A stretch of 64,000 bases of DNA, taken from assembly GCA_009733715.1 (NCBI GenBank), contig WMKJ01000023.1:1-64000 (forward strand). The letters run 5' to 3'. The notes beneath the pieces are model-generated. The model made no database searches, was not told where the DNA came from, and was given only the letters and a program-made list of their open reading frames with translations. This document shows, piece by piece, positions 54,784-64,000 of the stretch (its first letter is position 1; each line of letters begins with the position of its first letter). A program made the translations under genes and the position numbers. This DNA is from Herpomyces periplanetae (lineage: Eukaryota > Ascomycota > Laboulbeniomycetes > Herpomycetales > Herpomycetaceae).

Positions 54784-56497
54784 TCTGTTAGTCGAGATCT
54801 TGTTATCATGAATCATACAAATTGATGTGGTGATGGTGACCATGAATGGCGGAGTTTGGTTCGCTGTCTTTTTCTTTTATATCTGATGGGATTTTCACTT
54901 GCTATTTCTTTGCGTGGGTATGCTTGAGCTGGTCTGGAACTGTCTTGGGCAAATTTAATTCTCATGTAATTCGGTTGAATAATTTTGAATAGTTAAAAGC
55001 ATCGTGAAAGCTCTTCTGATGATGGTAGTGCACATGCAGTTTTTTCAAAGAAATGTTTAAGTTGGATTGATCTACTTTACTTTGGTATCCTATCACATTC
55101 ATCGTAATTATCAAAAACATTCTTGTATACCCTTTAAACTGTGAAGCAATCAAGCAATCTACTATTCTCCATCTAACCAACAACCCTCTCTTCTGATTTC
55201 TTTTTCTTCGCCCACTCTAAGTTGCCTGGTGAAAACGTCTTCCCCGTCAACGTAACTCTACGATGGCAAATTGACGCGCGATAACTAAGTTTGGTGACAC
55301 CTGTTTCAGCGATTGACATGGTTCACCATAAATCTATCATAACCAAGTGAAGTGTTTTCAGTCAATAGTTTAGCTGAATGATTTATCAAGTGAAACTGAA
55401 GTTTAGTTCAATCCTTCAAGTTTTCCATCAATATTGGCCATTCCCAGAATTGCCCAAGTTCTAAGCTTTACGTATCAATTACAGTCGCCTCATCATGTTA
55501 AAATTTACAAAGTGTTGTGTCTACACACTTCAAAGGCAACCTAAAACATGCCTTTTACAACGACCACAAATATTGTCTAATCGTCAGTTTAACACTTAAC
55601 CAGCTCAATTAATCTCACACGGTACAATTGAGCCTTCTTTGTAGCAAATTGATCATAGGACAAATATTCCGGTTCTACACTAGTTTAAAGAGGGGGATGT
55701 ATACACGTAGACTAAACGCTGCCGTACCCCGCTAAGCGACGGCCAATTCAGCCAATCATTATCAGTGGGTGTTCATTCAGGACAGCACTGAGTTGTGTGT
55801 TTAACATTTGACGTAGAATAAACGCTGCTCAATTGATTCTCTCCTCTATTCCAGACTGTCCATAACCTTCATAAAACCATTTTAACCGTCACCATCCCAT
55901 CACTACTCCAGTTCCACAAGATAAGGAGCTATACACTTTGCACAAACGCCGCCATTCACCACGCCCAAAAGCTTGTTTCAGCATGTTTAAACCGTTTATC
56001 TCGACCCATCTCACGCCTCTTTATCCCCTTTCCCTACCGTCGCTTTCACGACTCACTTAACATCATTGAACTACTATGATTATTTTGGAGAAACTACAGC
56101 ATCCTTTTATCGTTCACTTAGCGCTAGTCAATTACGGCTTACATGTCAATCCGCCATCCTATCTATCATCGCCATTAATACTTGTCTCGTAAAATCTATA
56201 AATTCAGACCTGAATTCCTCTGATCATGAACTTGAAAATCAGCACATCACTTTTTTCTCTCACTGGCTTTCTAACGTTTTCGTTTCACTCTTAAGCTGCT
56301 GCTTCATCGAGAAAATTTTCGGTTAATTGACCAAATACTACCCATCTATTATCAACCTAAGGTACGGTAAACCTTTCATCATTTCTCTACCCTCTCCCCT
56401 CCCCCCACACATATACACACTTGATTAACCAGACTAACGATAATCCATCACCCTCCACATTGTCCCTGAATTCCAATAGTGAATACACAATATCAAT
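54784..56497. other. intergenic
   Basis: 1.7 kb, AT-rich, becoming pyrimidine-rich towards the next gene. An open frame at 56066-56326 lacks an ATG and any motif. I call nothing here. Confidence 0.5.
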
Positions 56498-58033
56498 ATG
56501 GTAGAATCCAAACTCCTTGGTTTGGCGTCGTTCGCCATGATCGCCTTATGGGGCACTTGTACCGCCGCTGATATTTCTACCTCTGGCCCAACTGTCGCTG
56601 AGTTCAATGGTATCGACACTATGCCAAGTGCAGATCGAGGGAATGGAAATGCTCCCTTGGAAGCCGAGTTAACCATGTCCCGCGATGTTATTCCCAACTT
56701 CAGTGGCCCGTCAATGTTCAAGCGTGATTTTGCCGAAACATTCACCAAGAATATTAAGGGTGAATTCACCGTTGATGAAGTAATTGAGAATTTCAAGGGT
56801 TACATGCGCTCCCAGGATGGCTCGGCTGTAACTGCTTCCAGTGAAGATAAAAAAGAAGCTGATGTTATTGCCACAGCCTTCGCTAATAACCTAAGAAACT
56901 ATCTTAACCTCCATGGTGTCCGCGGAAATGATACCATGACAACCGCTTCTACTGACTTTATTTCAACGATTCACTACATCACAGAATGGATTGTCTGGAT
57001 TCATTCTCGTCCCAGTTTAAAGCCTCTCCTTCGAGAAATCATGGGTACTAGTCAAATCGTTGACATTCCTGATTCCATGGTTACCAAAGCTACCTCATGG
57101 GTCAAAAGTTTAAAGGACCTTAATTCCGCTTTGGTTCCAGAATGGGCAGATATAACCAAAATTTTTGGCAAGCGTGATTCAGTTGATGCATCTCGAGCTT
57201 GGAATGAACTACGCGGTATTAACTTGGATGTTTCAAAAGAATCCAATCCCGATATTATTCGTAATGCAATTCTCAAAGGTTTAGCTGACTCTACCAGCTA
57301 CCGCGGTCGACGTGGAATGGAACCTGTCAAAGATGCTCTATTAACTGAGCTTAAACAACATCTTAACAATTTGGATACTCCTGCCGACGGTACCGCTTCT
57401 GGGGAAGAAGCTTACGCTAAAACCCTCTCCGAAATCTCCAAATGGATTGTACAAGCTCGTGGTCAACCTGCTCTCTATGATTCACTTGCCAGTCGTCTAG
57501 GTCGACAAGATGTAACTTATCAAGTTAGCTCTTTGCTTGGAAGAATGTTACTCTGGACTGAGTGGGCACGCGCTAATCCTCCCCACCAATCTACCCCAGC
57601 TGCTTCCAAAGCCGTTACTCCTGCCAGCACTGAAGCTAATGCCTATAACAAGCGAGATATTGCGTCAATTGCTTCTGAGACTGATAAAACTTTGCGTGAT
57701 CTCTATGATAATTATATGAAAAATATCATGGACTTTTTGAAGAATAGAGAACTTATCGACAAGCTTATCGATGCCGGTAAAGTTGAATTTGAAGATGCTA
57801 TAGATATTGTTAACGACTGGATTGACTGGGCTAGAAAAAACCCTCCAAATTTTTCTGGCCCAAAGCCTGATAAGTCAAAGTCGGATGACGTTCCGAAAAC
57901 ATTTGCGCCTGATATTCCTTTGCCTGATCAATTACGCGAGGAAGCAAATTCAAAGACAACTAAAACTCCGATAGTTCCGGGTAATGAAAAGAATTCTCAA
58001 GCTCAACGACATGTTGTACCTTTCAATAACTAA
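56498..58033 (+). CDS. Secreted protein of three KR-bounded repeat units
   Basis: Single exon of 511 residues with a signal peptide (about 1-24). The sequence K-R-D occurs at about 75, 225 and 385 (MFKRD, FGKRD, YNKRD), splitting the mature protein into units of about 150, 160 and 125 residues. Each unit carries one or two copies of a helical motif, W(I/T)xW(A/I)(R/H)xxP: ITEWIVWIHSRPSL, ISKWIVQARGQPAL, MLLWTEWARANPP and VNDWIDWARKNPP. KR is the recognition site of the Kex2/furin-type Golgi protease, so the chain is probably cut into separate products. There is one Cys (in the signal peptide) and no GPI tail. Family not recognised. The next gene is also secreted. Confidence 0.8.
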   Translation: MVESKLLGLASFAMIALWGTCTAADISTSGPTVAEFNGIDTMPSADRGNGNAPLEAELTMSRDVIPNFSGPSMFKRDFAETFTKNIKGEFTVDEVIENFKGYMRSQDGSAVTASSEDKKEADVIATAFANNLRNYLNLHGVRGNDTMTTASTDFISTIHYITEWIVWIHSRPSLKPLLREIMGTSQIVDIPDSMVTKATSWVKSLKDLNSALVPEWADITKIFGKRDSVDASRAWNELRGINLDVSKESNPDIIRNAILKGLADSTSYRGRRGMEPVKDALLTELKQHLNNLDTPADGTASGEEAYAKTLSEISKWIVQARGQPALYDSLASRLGRQDVTYQVSSLLGRMLLWTEWARANPPHQSTPAASKAVTPASTEANAYNKRDIASIASETDKTLRDLYDNYMKNIMDFLKNRELIDKLIDAGKVEFEDAIDIVNDWIDWARKNPPNFSGPKPDKSKSDDVPKTFAPDIPLPDQLREEANSKTTKTPIVPGNEKNSQAQRHVVPFNN

Positions 58034-58864
58034 CATGCCGTTTTTTATTATCCTTCACAATGCAATACCTACTATAAGTATTAGAATAGAGTATAAATAT
58101 GATCGGATCGTGTATGTGTTTAAGTATGCATGCTCCGATTAGTTCAAACTAGCAGCTGCACCAATGTCAACATTAGCATCTAGCATATACCAATATCATC
58201 ATCATACACCATACTCTAACCATTACCAAAAACACGCAAAGTCATTCTTCATAGCTAAACTTACTGTAATCTTGACTGAACCCGTATCCAGGCTTGACAA
58301 TGCCAAATTTCCCCAAGTCTAAATTCCTTCAGTGTAAACCACCCTAACACCAGCGTAAACATACTTCCTAATCCAGTAATTATTTCCTAATCAGGTAATT
58401 CGACTGCCTCTGATATTGTGATATCGTCAAAAAAAGGCTTTTTGTTCACATTTTTTCTTCTTCAAGATGAACAGTCAATTTCAATATCGCCTGGCAACAA
58501 CATTGGTAGTTGCTTCACTTTGAACATCTTCTCTTACGAAAACTCAGATCAGGAATCCTCTCAGAGGTTTAGTATCGTGTAAAATTCCACTTTTGTTTTA
58601 ATTGGTCAATAAAGCCTCAGCATACCACATATCTCGATAACAATCGGGCGAAGTAGCCGTACAATAACCGCATGGTCAAAAGTTCCTTACGGTTAATTGA
58701 TGGTAAATTCGTCTATAAATTCAGAGTATATCCACATCCAAAATATTCTATGCCATGCAATCCGACATCTCTACTACCTTGACTCGATTCAATTGATAAC
58801 CTTAAAAAAAATCACATCCTCACATTTATCGATTCACTGTTAAATCGTTAACTTGATCATCATT
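58034..58864. other. intergenic between two secreted-protein genes
   Basis: 831 bases, AT-rich, nothing recognised beyond a plausible promoter. Confidence 0.5.
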
Positions 58865-60109
58865 ATGCGCACTTCTTTAACTGTGATAACCTTTGCTGGT
58901 TTGATATCTGCTGCATCCGCAGCGGGAACCACAACTAGCTTCGAACTTCCGACAATACTGGCTGCTTATACGCATGCCAGTCGTGTGCAACAGCCCGAAG
59001 CCTCCGCCGTAGGTCAGTATTTGCTGTTCAATGACGCCCCAACCAATAACCCTTCTTCGTCCGAATACTCCTACGGTCGTGAGGTCTTTGCTAAGGAGAG
59101 CTTAGCATCTCATCGTAAATCTGCCTCCACCTTGGCTGCACCGACTTCTCAGGAATGGGCCCAAATTTTCACCGATGCTTTAAAGGATGTTGTTCACGAG
59201 GGCAAATTTGCTCCCTTGCCAGCTGTCGGTGAAGGCATAGAAAATATGAACGAGCTGTACAATGGTACCCGAAGTGGGTTAGAGTTAATGGAACGCGCCA
59301 TTACCTCTTTGATGAGGGATTTGGATCAATTAATGCGGAGTTCTGCTCCCCATGAATTCAGTCGACGTAGCATTCAAAATGTTCTTATTCGTCGTCAAGC
59401 AAAAACCCATGCCATTAAATTAACTCCAAAGGCTAGAAAACTTGCCAAAAAACATTGTGAGAAGCAAGCTGGAAAACGTGGTTTGAAGAAACCAAATTCG
59501 TGCCGTCGTCTCGTTAAATATCTCACCGTTCGTGGTTTAAGCGACTCTAACATTAGCGATAATTCCTTTCAACGCTGTATGACAATCGCCTCGGGAGCTG
59601 GCATTGAAGGTTCTTGTTCGTGTCCACACATGTTTCATATGCGATACGATCGTATTTATTATTCCGAAAGCCCGTTTCCGGGCGTAAATAGAACAATTCC
59701 AGACGTTGGGCAAAATTTCTCTGACTGGAGTAATATGACTGTTGATTCTGATTCGACTACAGGTTCAGGATCAGGTTCCGGTAGTGACAGTGGAAGTTCT
59801 ACTGGGTCAGGTTCAGGTTCAGGATCAGAAAGTGACAGTGACAGCGGTTCGGGTTCTGGTTCTGGTTCCGGTAGTGGTTCAGATTCTTACACTGATTCAC
59901 AACGAAATCATATTTTCTCTCATGGAAATCAATGGTATAACCGTCAAAAGTATAATCAATTTATGCATTATTGTCTTGACAGTTATTCTTTCCGTCGACA
60001 AAGAATATGTCGCCAAATGTTTTTAGACATTTGGAACAACTATACAAGTTACTACGAAGAGAGACAACGACTTTATCCTCAATTGCGAATGGCTAGCATT
60101 GAGTGTTAA
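58865..60109 (+). CDS. Secreted cysteine-containing protein with Ser-Gly tract
   Basis: Single exon of 414 residues from the first ATG (MRTSLTVITFAGLISAASAA, a signal peptide). The N-terminal half is helical and lacks Cys. Dibasic sites RR occur in FSRRS and IRRQ before a basic Lys/Arg-rich block. Eight Cys follow in two groups: KKHCEKQ, NSCRR, QRCMT and CSCPH, then MHYCLD, RICRQ and a terminal IEC. Between the groups is a Ser-Gly-Asp repeat (about 295-345). Five N-glycosylation sequons are visible (NGT, NRT, NFS, NMT, NYT). No known family comes to mind. A wall or host-interaction role is possible but is only inference from architecture. Confidence 0.8.
   Translation: MRTSLTVITFAGLISAASAAGTTTSFELPTILAAYTHASRVQQPEASAVGQYLLFNDAPTNNPSSSEYSYGREVFAKESLASHRKSASTLAAPTSQEWAQIFTDALKDVVHEGKFAPLPAVGEGIENMNELYNGTRSGLELMERAITSLMRDLDQLMRSSAPHEFSRRSIQNVLIRRQAKTHAIKLTPKARKLAKKHCEKQAGKRGLKKPNSCRRLVKYLTVRGLSDSNISDNSFQRCMTIASGAGIEGSCSCPHMFHMRYDRIYYSESPFPGVNRTIPDVGQNFSDWSNMTVDSDSTTGSGSGSGSDSGSSTGSGSGSGSESDSDSGSGSGSGSGSGSDSYTDSQRNHIFSHGNQWYNRQKYNQFMHYCLDSYSFRRQRICRQMFLDIWNNYTSYYEERQRLYPQLRMASIEC
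59758..59892 (+). repeat. TCAGGT/TCTGGT repeat encoding Ser-Gly-Asp
   Basis: Imperfect hexanucleotide repeat within the coding frame, likely to vary in copy number. Confidence 0.85.
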
Positions 60110-60234
60110 TAGTATGGATGTCGTGTAAAGCTGTTGTATTAAAATTTTAGCTTAATATTTGTTCATGCAATGTTAAATTGTCTTCAGCTTTATTCCATGT
60201 ATGATATCCTCTTATCAAGTGGAATTTTCTGTTT

Positions 60235-61341
60235 TTATGTATGAGCGGAATTACCAACATTGTTGGTTGTTTGTGTTCGCCTAGAGTTTCGAAAGTCCAA
60301 TCTAGCCTTTTCACATTCCTTCATGAAAGTTGAATTTGGTAAAACCCATGGTTTGAGAAATTGAAGTTCCAAGTCATGATAGTCTGCTCCCACAAGAATT
60401 AAACTGTGTAAAGGAGGTCCAAGATCAGCATTAATAAGTTCCGCTAAAGTTCCCGCAACAATTTGTTCGTCCACTGTACCCAGCCGTGCTACACCGACAG
60501 CAGGTGTCTCTGGTCCACATATGTTTTGGTTTCGTTCCGCTTCAACTTCGCAAAGTTGTCGCGCAGCACAATTAACAGACATATATTGAGGTGGTTCGTA
60601 TAATTGTGAATTTGTAGTGTCGTCTGTATCATCGCTTTCGTAAATTGAAGATATAGATTTAACTGTGTCATTGTTCCTTCGATTCCGCATACGTTCACGT
60701 TGCATCATCCCGTACAATGTTAACTCACGAATGCGTATATCAAGTAATATAAGTGAATGCAAGCCGGCTCGAGCATTATCGTTTAAACGATCGTAGAAAC
60801 TTGTTGGTTTTGATGCCCCAGGATGAAAAAACACCAACGATATAATTTGTCCAAATTTGTACACATGTAAACCCGTCGAAGCTACTGCTGTAACAATTGA
60901 TGCATTCCCGATACATCGAGTGGGCACATTAATTTCGCGTGCACGTAAAAGTATATCATGGTGGGTAGTCGCATTTAATGGATCACCTACTACAAGTACG
61001 GCCACATCTAACTTAGCTGCCATTTGTAGTATACTATCGCACCCCGATTCCATATGTTCACGGGATAACCCGTGAATTTGACATTGGTAAAATGACTCCT
61101 AAATGCTAACCGTACTCGTTAGCCCGTTTCCTAGCATTCAGAATATGCGCTAATTTATACCAAGTTTAAAACAATAAAATCACAATCAATGAGATTTGCC
61201 TACCAGTTCGTGTTTTGTTGTACGATTTAACTGTGCTGTATACCCTTCGAGGTAAACTTTGGAACACTGTCGTACTATTTCTAAACCTCGAACAGTTATA
61301 TCTTTTTCATCCCCTAATCCTAGTCCAATTAAATAAAGCAT
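60235..61341 (-). CDS. DPH5: Diphthine methyl ester synthase
   Basis: Exons 61341-61204 and 61098-60235 give 333 residues. DPH5 methylates the modified histidine of eEF2 with S-adenosylmethionine on the way to diphthamide. Exon 1 is almost identical to the family start: MLYLIGLGLGDEKDITVRGL, then VYLEGYTA. Exon 2 has the variable HELESFYQCQIHGLSREHME, the SAM-binding LVVGDPLNATTH, NASIVTAV, GLHVYKFG, LLDIRIRE, YEPPQYMSVN and the C-terminal HSLILVGADYHDLE. An acidic Asp/Thr/Asn insert (about 170-190) lengthens it. The intron donor is GTAGGC with GCTAACG inside. Divergent from SPT3 over 401 bp. Confidence 0.95.
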
Positions 61342-61742
61342 TATGCCACTATTAATATTCAGTTGAATAACACACAATTATTACTGAAATAAATTTTGGG
61401 TAAAGAATATTGTAAATTAGCCAAAACTTTTCCTGCGCATCTTTAAGCGAAAAAAAATGATGTTTATCGTAAAAGAGATGACTGCGCCACATAGAACAAT
61501 CACGTGCTGTGGCTGTGACATTGATTTTCTCTCATATTGGAAATAAAGCTTTTGGCGGTACACAAACTTTTCAGAGGTTAAATTCAAGTGAGTGACGAAA
61601 AGTTTACTTGTGTTGTCTTTCAAGTGAAAGTAAAGAGTTTAAACGAAGGGTTTACTTATCGATGTAATAGTAAGAGTAAGGATTTGCATACACAGGCAGA
61701 TTTGTCTCGATATTGACAAATATACATACATTTACGTACACG
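61342..61742. promoter_or_regulatory. divergent DPH5/SPT3 promoter with TCACGTG
   Basis: 401 bp between two start codons. TCACGTG at 61500-61506 lies 160 bp from DPH5 and 237 bp from SPT3. The rest is AT-rich. Confidence 0.55.
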
Positions 61743-63153
61743 ATGAGTACATTGTTGGCAGGGGACAGAGTTCCCAAATACAAAACCGAAATTCAGCAGG
61801 TATGTGATAATGCCCCAGATTGTTAAAGTGAACGAAGAGTATGAAATGAATAAATTTATATGTTGCCTACGTGGATGGAAAAGAAAATGTTTAAATATTT
61901 CTGGTATACATGGTTTAGCATAACTCGACCAGAGTTTATCTGTATACTATGAAGAAGTGTAGCTGCGCATAACGTAAGTTGAAGATTTATTGCGAGAATA
62001 GGCTGATGAGCATTGTTGTATTCAGATGATGTTTGTATCAGGTGAAACAGCGGAGCCAGCGGCAGAAACTACAACGTTAATCGAACACATCGTTCAGCAA
62101 CAAGTTCAGGAAATGCTACGAGAATGCTCCAGTTTAGCAACCCGTCGGGGTAGTAAATCTATTGCACCGGACGACTTAATGATGTTAATTAGACATGATA
62201 AGGCTAAATTATCACGGTTACGTCACTTTCTTCAATGGAAGGACGTGCGTAAAAATGTCAAGGACTCATCGGATGATAAAGCGGGCACAGATGCCGGAGA
62301 TATAGCAGCAGGTGATGAAGCCTTAGGCGCAGGCATTGCTGGTCCCACTGAATTAAAGCGAAACAAGAAAGCTCGGGTTGACCTAGTATGGGATGTTGCG
62401 AGTTTCTTCAATGAAACCGTACCGCCTCGCGATGACGAAGAAGAGGAAGAGGAAGAGGAGGAAATGAACTTGGCTACGCTACAGCGCCTTAAAAGTGCGG
62501 ATGAGCGTACTAAGAATATGTCGCGTGAAGATTACATGCACTGGTCTGAATGTCGACAAGCATCTTTCACGTTCCGCAAGGGCAAACGGTTTCGAGAATG
62601 GGCAGGATTTGCCATGTATACAGATAGCAAACCAAATGATGATATTATTGATATTCTCGGATTCTTAACGTTTGAGATAGTACAAACGTTAACAGAGGAA
62701 GCTTTGAACGTTAAACGTTTGGAAGATCTCTTTCGCAAACGGAGTGGAACCACTACCACGACAGATACTGGGAGTATTTCACCAACTTTTCCGCCGACAC
62801 CGACGGCAACATTATCCAGTGGAAACTCGGCGGATTCTCTGAATATATCAAAGGGTTCGCAAGATGTGGCATGCCCGACAAATGGTGTGACAGCACAACA
62901 GCGGAAAAGGAAGCGTGAACCAGGCTTATTTGATTGGCCGGAAGAAATTCGGGAGCCTGTTCAAACATCTCATGTTCTTGAGGCGTTTCGCCGCTTGCAA
63001 TGTTCAACGAATAAGTCTCGAGCTATGCTAAACTTTACACCGCACATACACCGTACGCCGCTTAAACTGGTAAGTTTCTTTTTTAAAGAGGGTGATGTAT
63101 ACAGGCTAGTTTGGCCATATTTTACATGGTCAGCTAACTTGCTGCAGATTTGA
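61743..63153 (+). CDS. SPT3: SPT3, SAGA complex subunit
   Basis: Exons 61743-61799, 62026-63069 and 63148-63153 give 368 residues. Spt3 carries two histone folds and delivers TBP to SAGA-dependent promoters. The first exon ends YKTEIQQ and the second begins MMFVSGE, as in yeast. Family blocks are [65 protein letters not shown]-type sequence and [15 protein letters not shown]. An acidic Glu run and a Ser/Thr-rich linker separate the folds. The final intron is 78 nt with no in-frame stop, so unspliced message adds 26 residues and ends at the same stop. The last exon codes only Ile and the stop. Confidence 0.95.
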
Positions 63154-63606
63154 ATGCTGTATGCATGCGTATTAGAATAAATTCAGCATGGTCCAGTGGC
63201 CAATACCATCACATGCTGGTAAGGTTGTGCGGTTTACGATACACACAACATCCACGAAAAGAAAAGCAAGTCACAACTGCTAGGATCAGGCGATAAAGTT
63301 TTCGGTGGTTACATGATTGTGACACATGGGCAGATGTTGTATTGGAATACGACCCGTGGGGTATTCTGACGAAACGCAGATGTTCGTGAAAGAAGTTTAC
63401 GGTAATGCGCATGAATGTGTGCGTGTATGCGTGCATGCACGCACGCAAGTAATGGTAAAACAAACCGGGGATTGGTAGGGTTAGAAACAGGAAAGGATTG
63501 AAGGAAAAAGGGTAAAGTAACAGGACAAATGTGGACAACTTAGCACGTTAGCTTGGGTTTGAAGTGAAGAAAGTATAATGATGCTCGATAGTACGATCAC
63601 AAATGG
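63154..63606. other. 3' flanks of SPT3 and the CYSTM gene
   Basis: 453 bases between convergent genes, with a short GCATGCACGCACGCA alternating purine-pyrimidine stretch near 63430. No gene. Confidence 0.5.
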
Positions 63607-63945
63607 TCAAAATAAGCACATATCAAGGCAACAGAGCCCCGCGCACAGACCTGCACAGGCGCCCATCATGGCACTACTCCCGAGGCCACTACTACCACCA
63701 TTTTGTCCAGCTGCGTAATAATTTTGGTTAGCCTGAGGATGTTGGAAATAGCCTTGAGGTGGCATTTGCCCGGGAGTCGGATAATTCATATAGGGAGCAG
63801 ATGGCTGAGCATTATAATAGCCATTAGCGCTATTGCCCGGGACATTATATCCCGTAGCATTAGGATTGAATGGATGTCCAGTATGATGCTGGGGAGCAAA
63901 GTAAGAAGGAGGAGGACTTTGAGGTTTAGAGAACTTATCAGACAT
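63607..63945 (-). CDS. CYSTM-type cysteine-rich transmembrane protein
   Basis: Single exon of 112 residues from the ATG giving MSDKFSKPQSPPPSYF. The body is Pro/Gln/Tyr/Asn-rich with PPPSYF, PTPGQMPPQGYFQHP and similar runs, and ends with the CYSTM module MMGACAGLCAGLCCLDMCLF (five Cys on a short hydrophobic helix). CYSTM proteins are tail-anchored plasma-membrane peptides widespread in fungi and plants, linked to stress and metal tolerance. The PPxY-like start could recruit Nedd4/Rsp5-type ligases; that is inference. Promoter sequence continues to the window edge. Confidence 0.9.
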   Translation of the reverse strand: MSDKFSKPQSPPPSYFAPQHHTGHPFNPNATGYNVPGNSANGYYNAQPSAPYMNYPTPGQMPPQGYFQHPQANQNYYAAGQNGGSSGLGSSAMMGACAGLCAGLCCLDMCLF

Positions 63946-64000
63946 GATCAAGGCCGTATTATGACGATGATGTATTATTGCTTTTAGTAGGAGTAATGTT

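Noticed and set aside
56066-56326. Plus-strand frame upstream of the KR-repeat protein
   Set aside because: No ATG start, no signal peptide or motif, and a sequence biased by AT-rich DNA.

Overview
The window is nuclear DNA of a fungus, most likely an ascomycete. Evidence: dense genes on both strands with short spliceosomal introns (about 50-230 nt, one near 570), donors of the form GTNNG, and CTAAC/GCTAAT branch sites just upstream of the acceptors. Several genes are fungal in character: SOM1, PGA2, a DUF3712-like protein, a CNS1-type TPR co-chaperone, a split chorismate mutase, a GPI-anchored serine-rich wall protein and a CYSTM peptide. The genome also keeps eIF3k, which budding and fission yeast lack, and packs 3-5 exons into small genes. 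That points to an intron-rich, compact, early-branching ascomycete, but I cannot name a species. I saw no virus-like element, LTR element or CRISPR array. Layout, 1-13 kb: C-terminal part of a RING-CH membrane E3 (+), eIF3k (-), a three-KH RNA-binding protein (+), an unrecognised 191-residue protein (-), cyclin H/CCL1 (+), tRNA-Lys(UUU) (-), fumarase (+) and the mitochondrial inner membrane peptidase IMP1 (+). 13-24 kb is poorer: three small weakly supported genes, microsatellite-like DNA, one unrecognised 818-residue protein (+) and a DUF3712-like protein (-). 24-51 kb is a housekeeping stretch: KRR1 (-), BCS1 (-), TIM22 (+), ethanolamine-phosphate cytidylyltransferase (+), ketopantoate reductase (-), LRP1/C1D (+), lumazine synthase RIB4 (-), QCR9 (+), FAD synthetase (+), chorismate mutase ARO7 (-), DEAD-box helicase ROK1 (+), SOM1 (+), mitoribosomal bL27 (+), CNS1 (+) and topoisomerase III (+). 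52-60 kb is a secretory cluster: a GPI-anchored Cys-domain protein, PGA2, a secreted protein built of three KR-bounded units, and a secreted Cys protein with a Ser-Gly tract. 60-64 kb carries DPH5 (-), SPT3 (+) and a CYSTM protein (-). Links between the genes: the mitochondrial theme is strong (IMP1 and its partner SOM1; BCS1 and QCR9 of complex III; TIM22; bL27; fumarase). RIB4 and the FAD synthetase are two steps of flavin biosynthesis about 2 kb apart. KRR1 and ROK1 both act in 18S rRNA processing, and LRP1 with the nuclear exosome. A palindrome of the form TCACRTGA (CACGTG or CACATG core) recurs roughly 90-390 bp upstream of many of these start codons on both strands, which suggests one shared bHLH-type regulator. 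Many genes are recovered only by joining exons by eye. All exon joins given were checked for reading frame and for similarity to remembered family sequences, not by alignment software.
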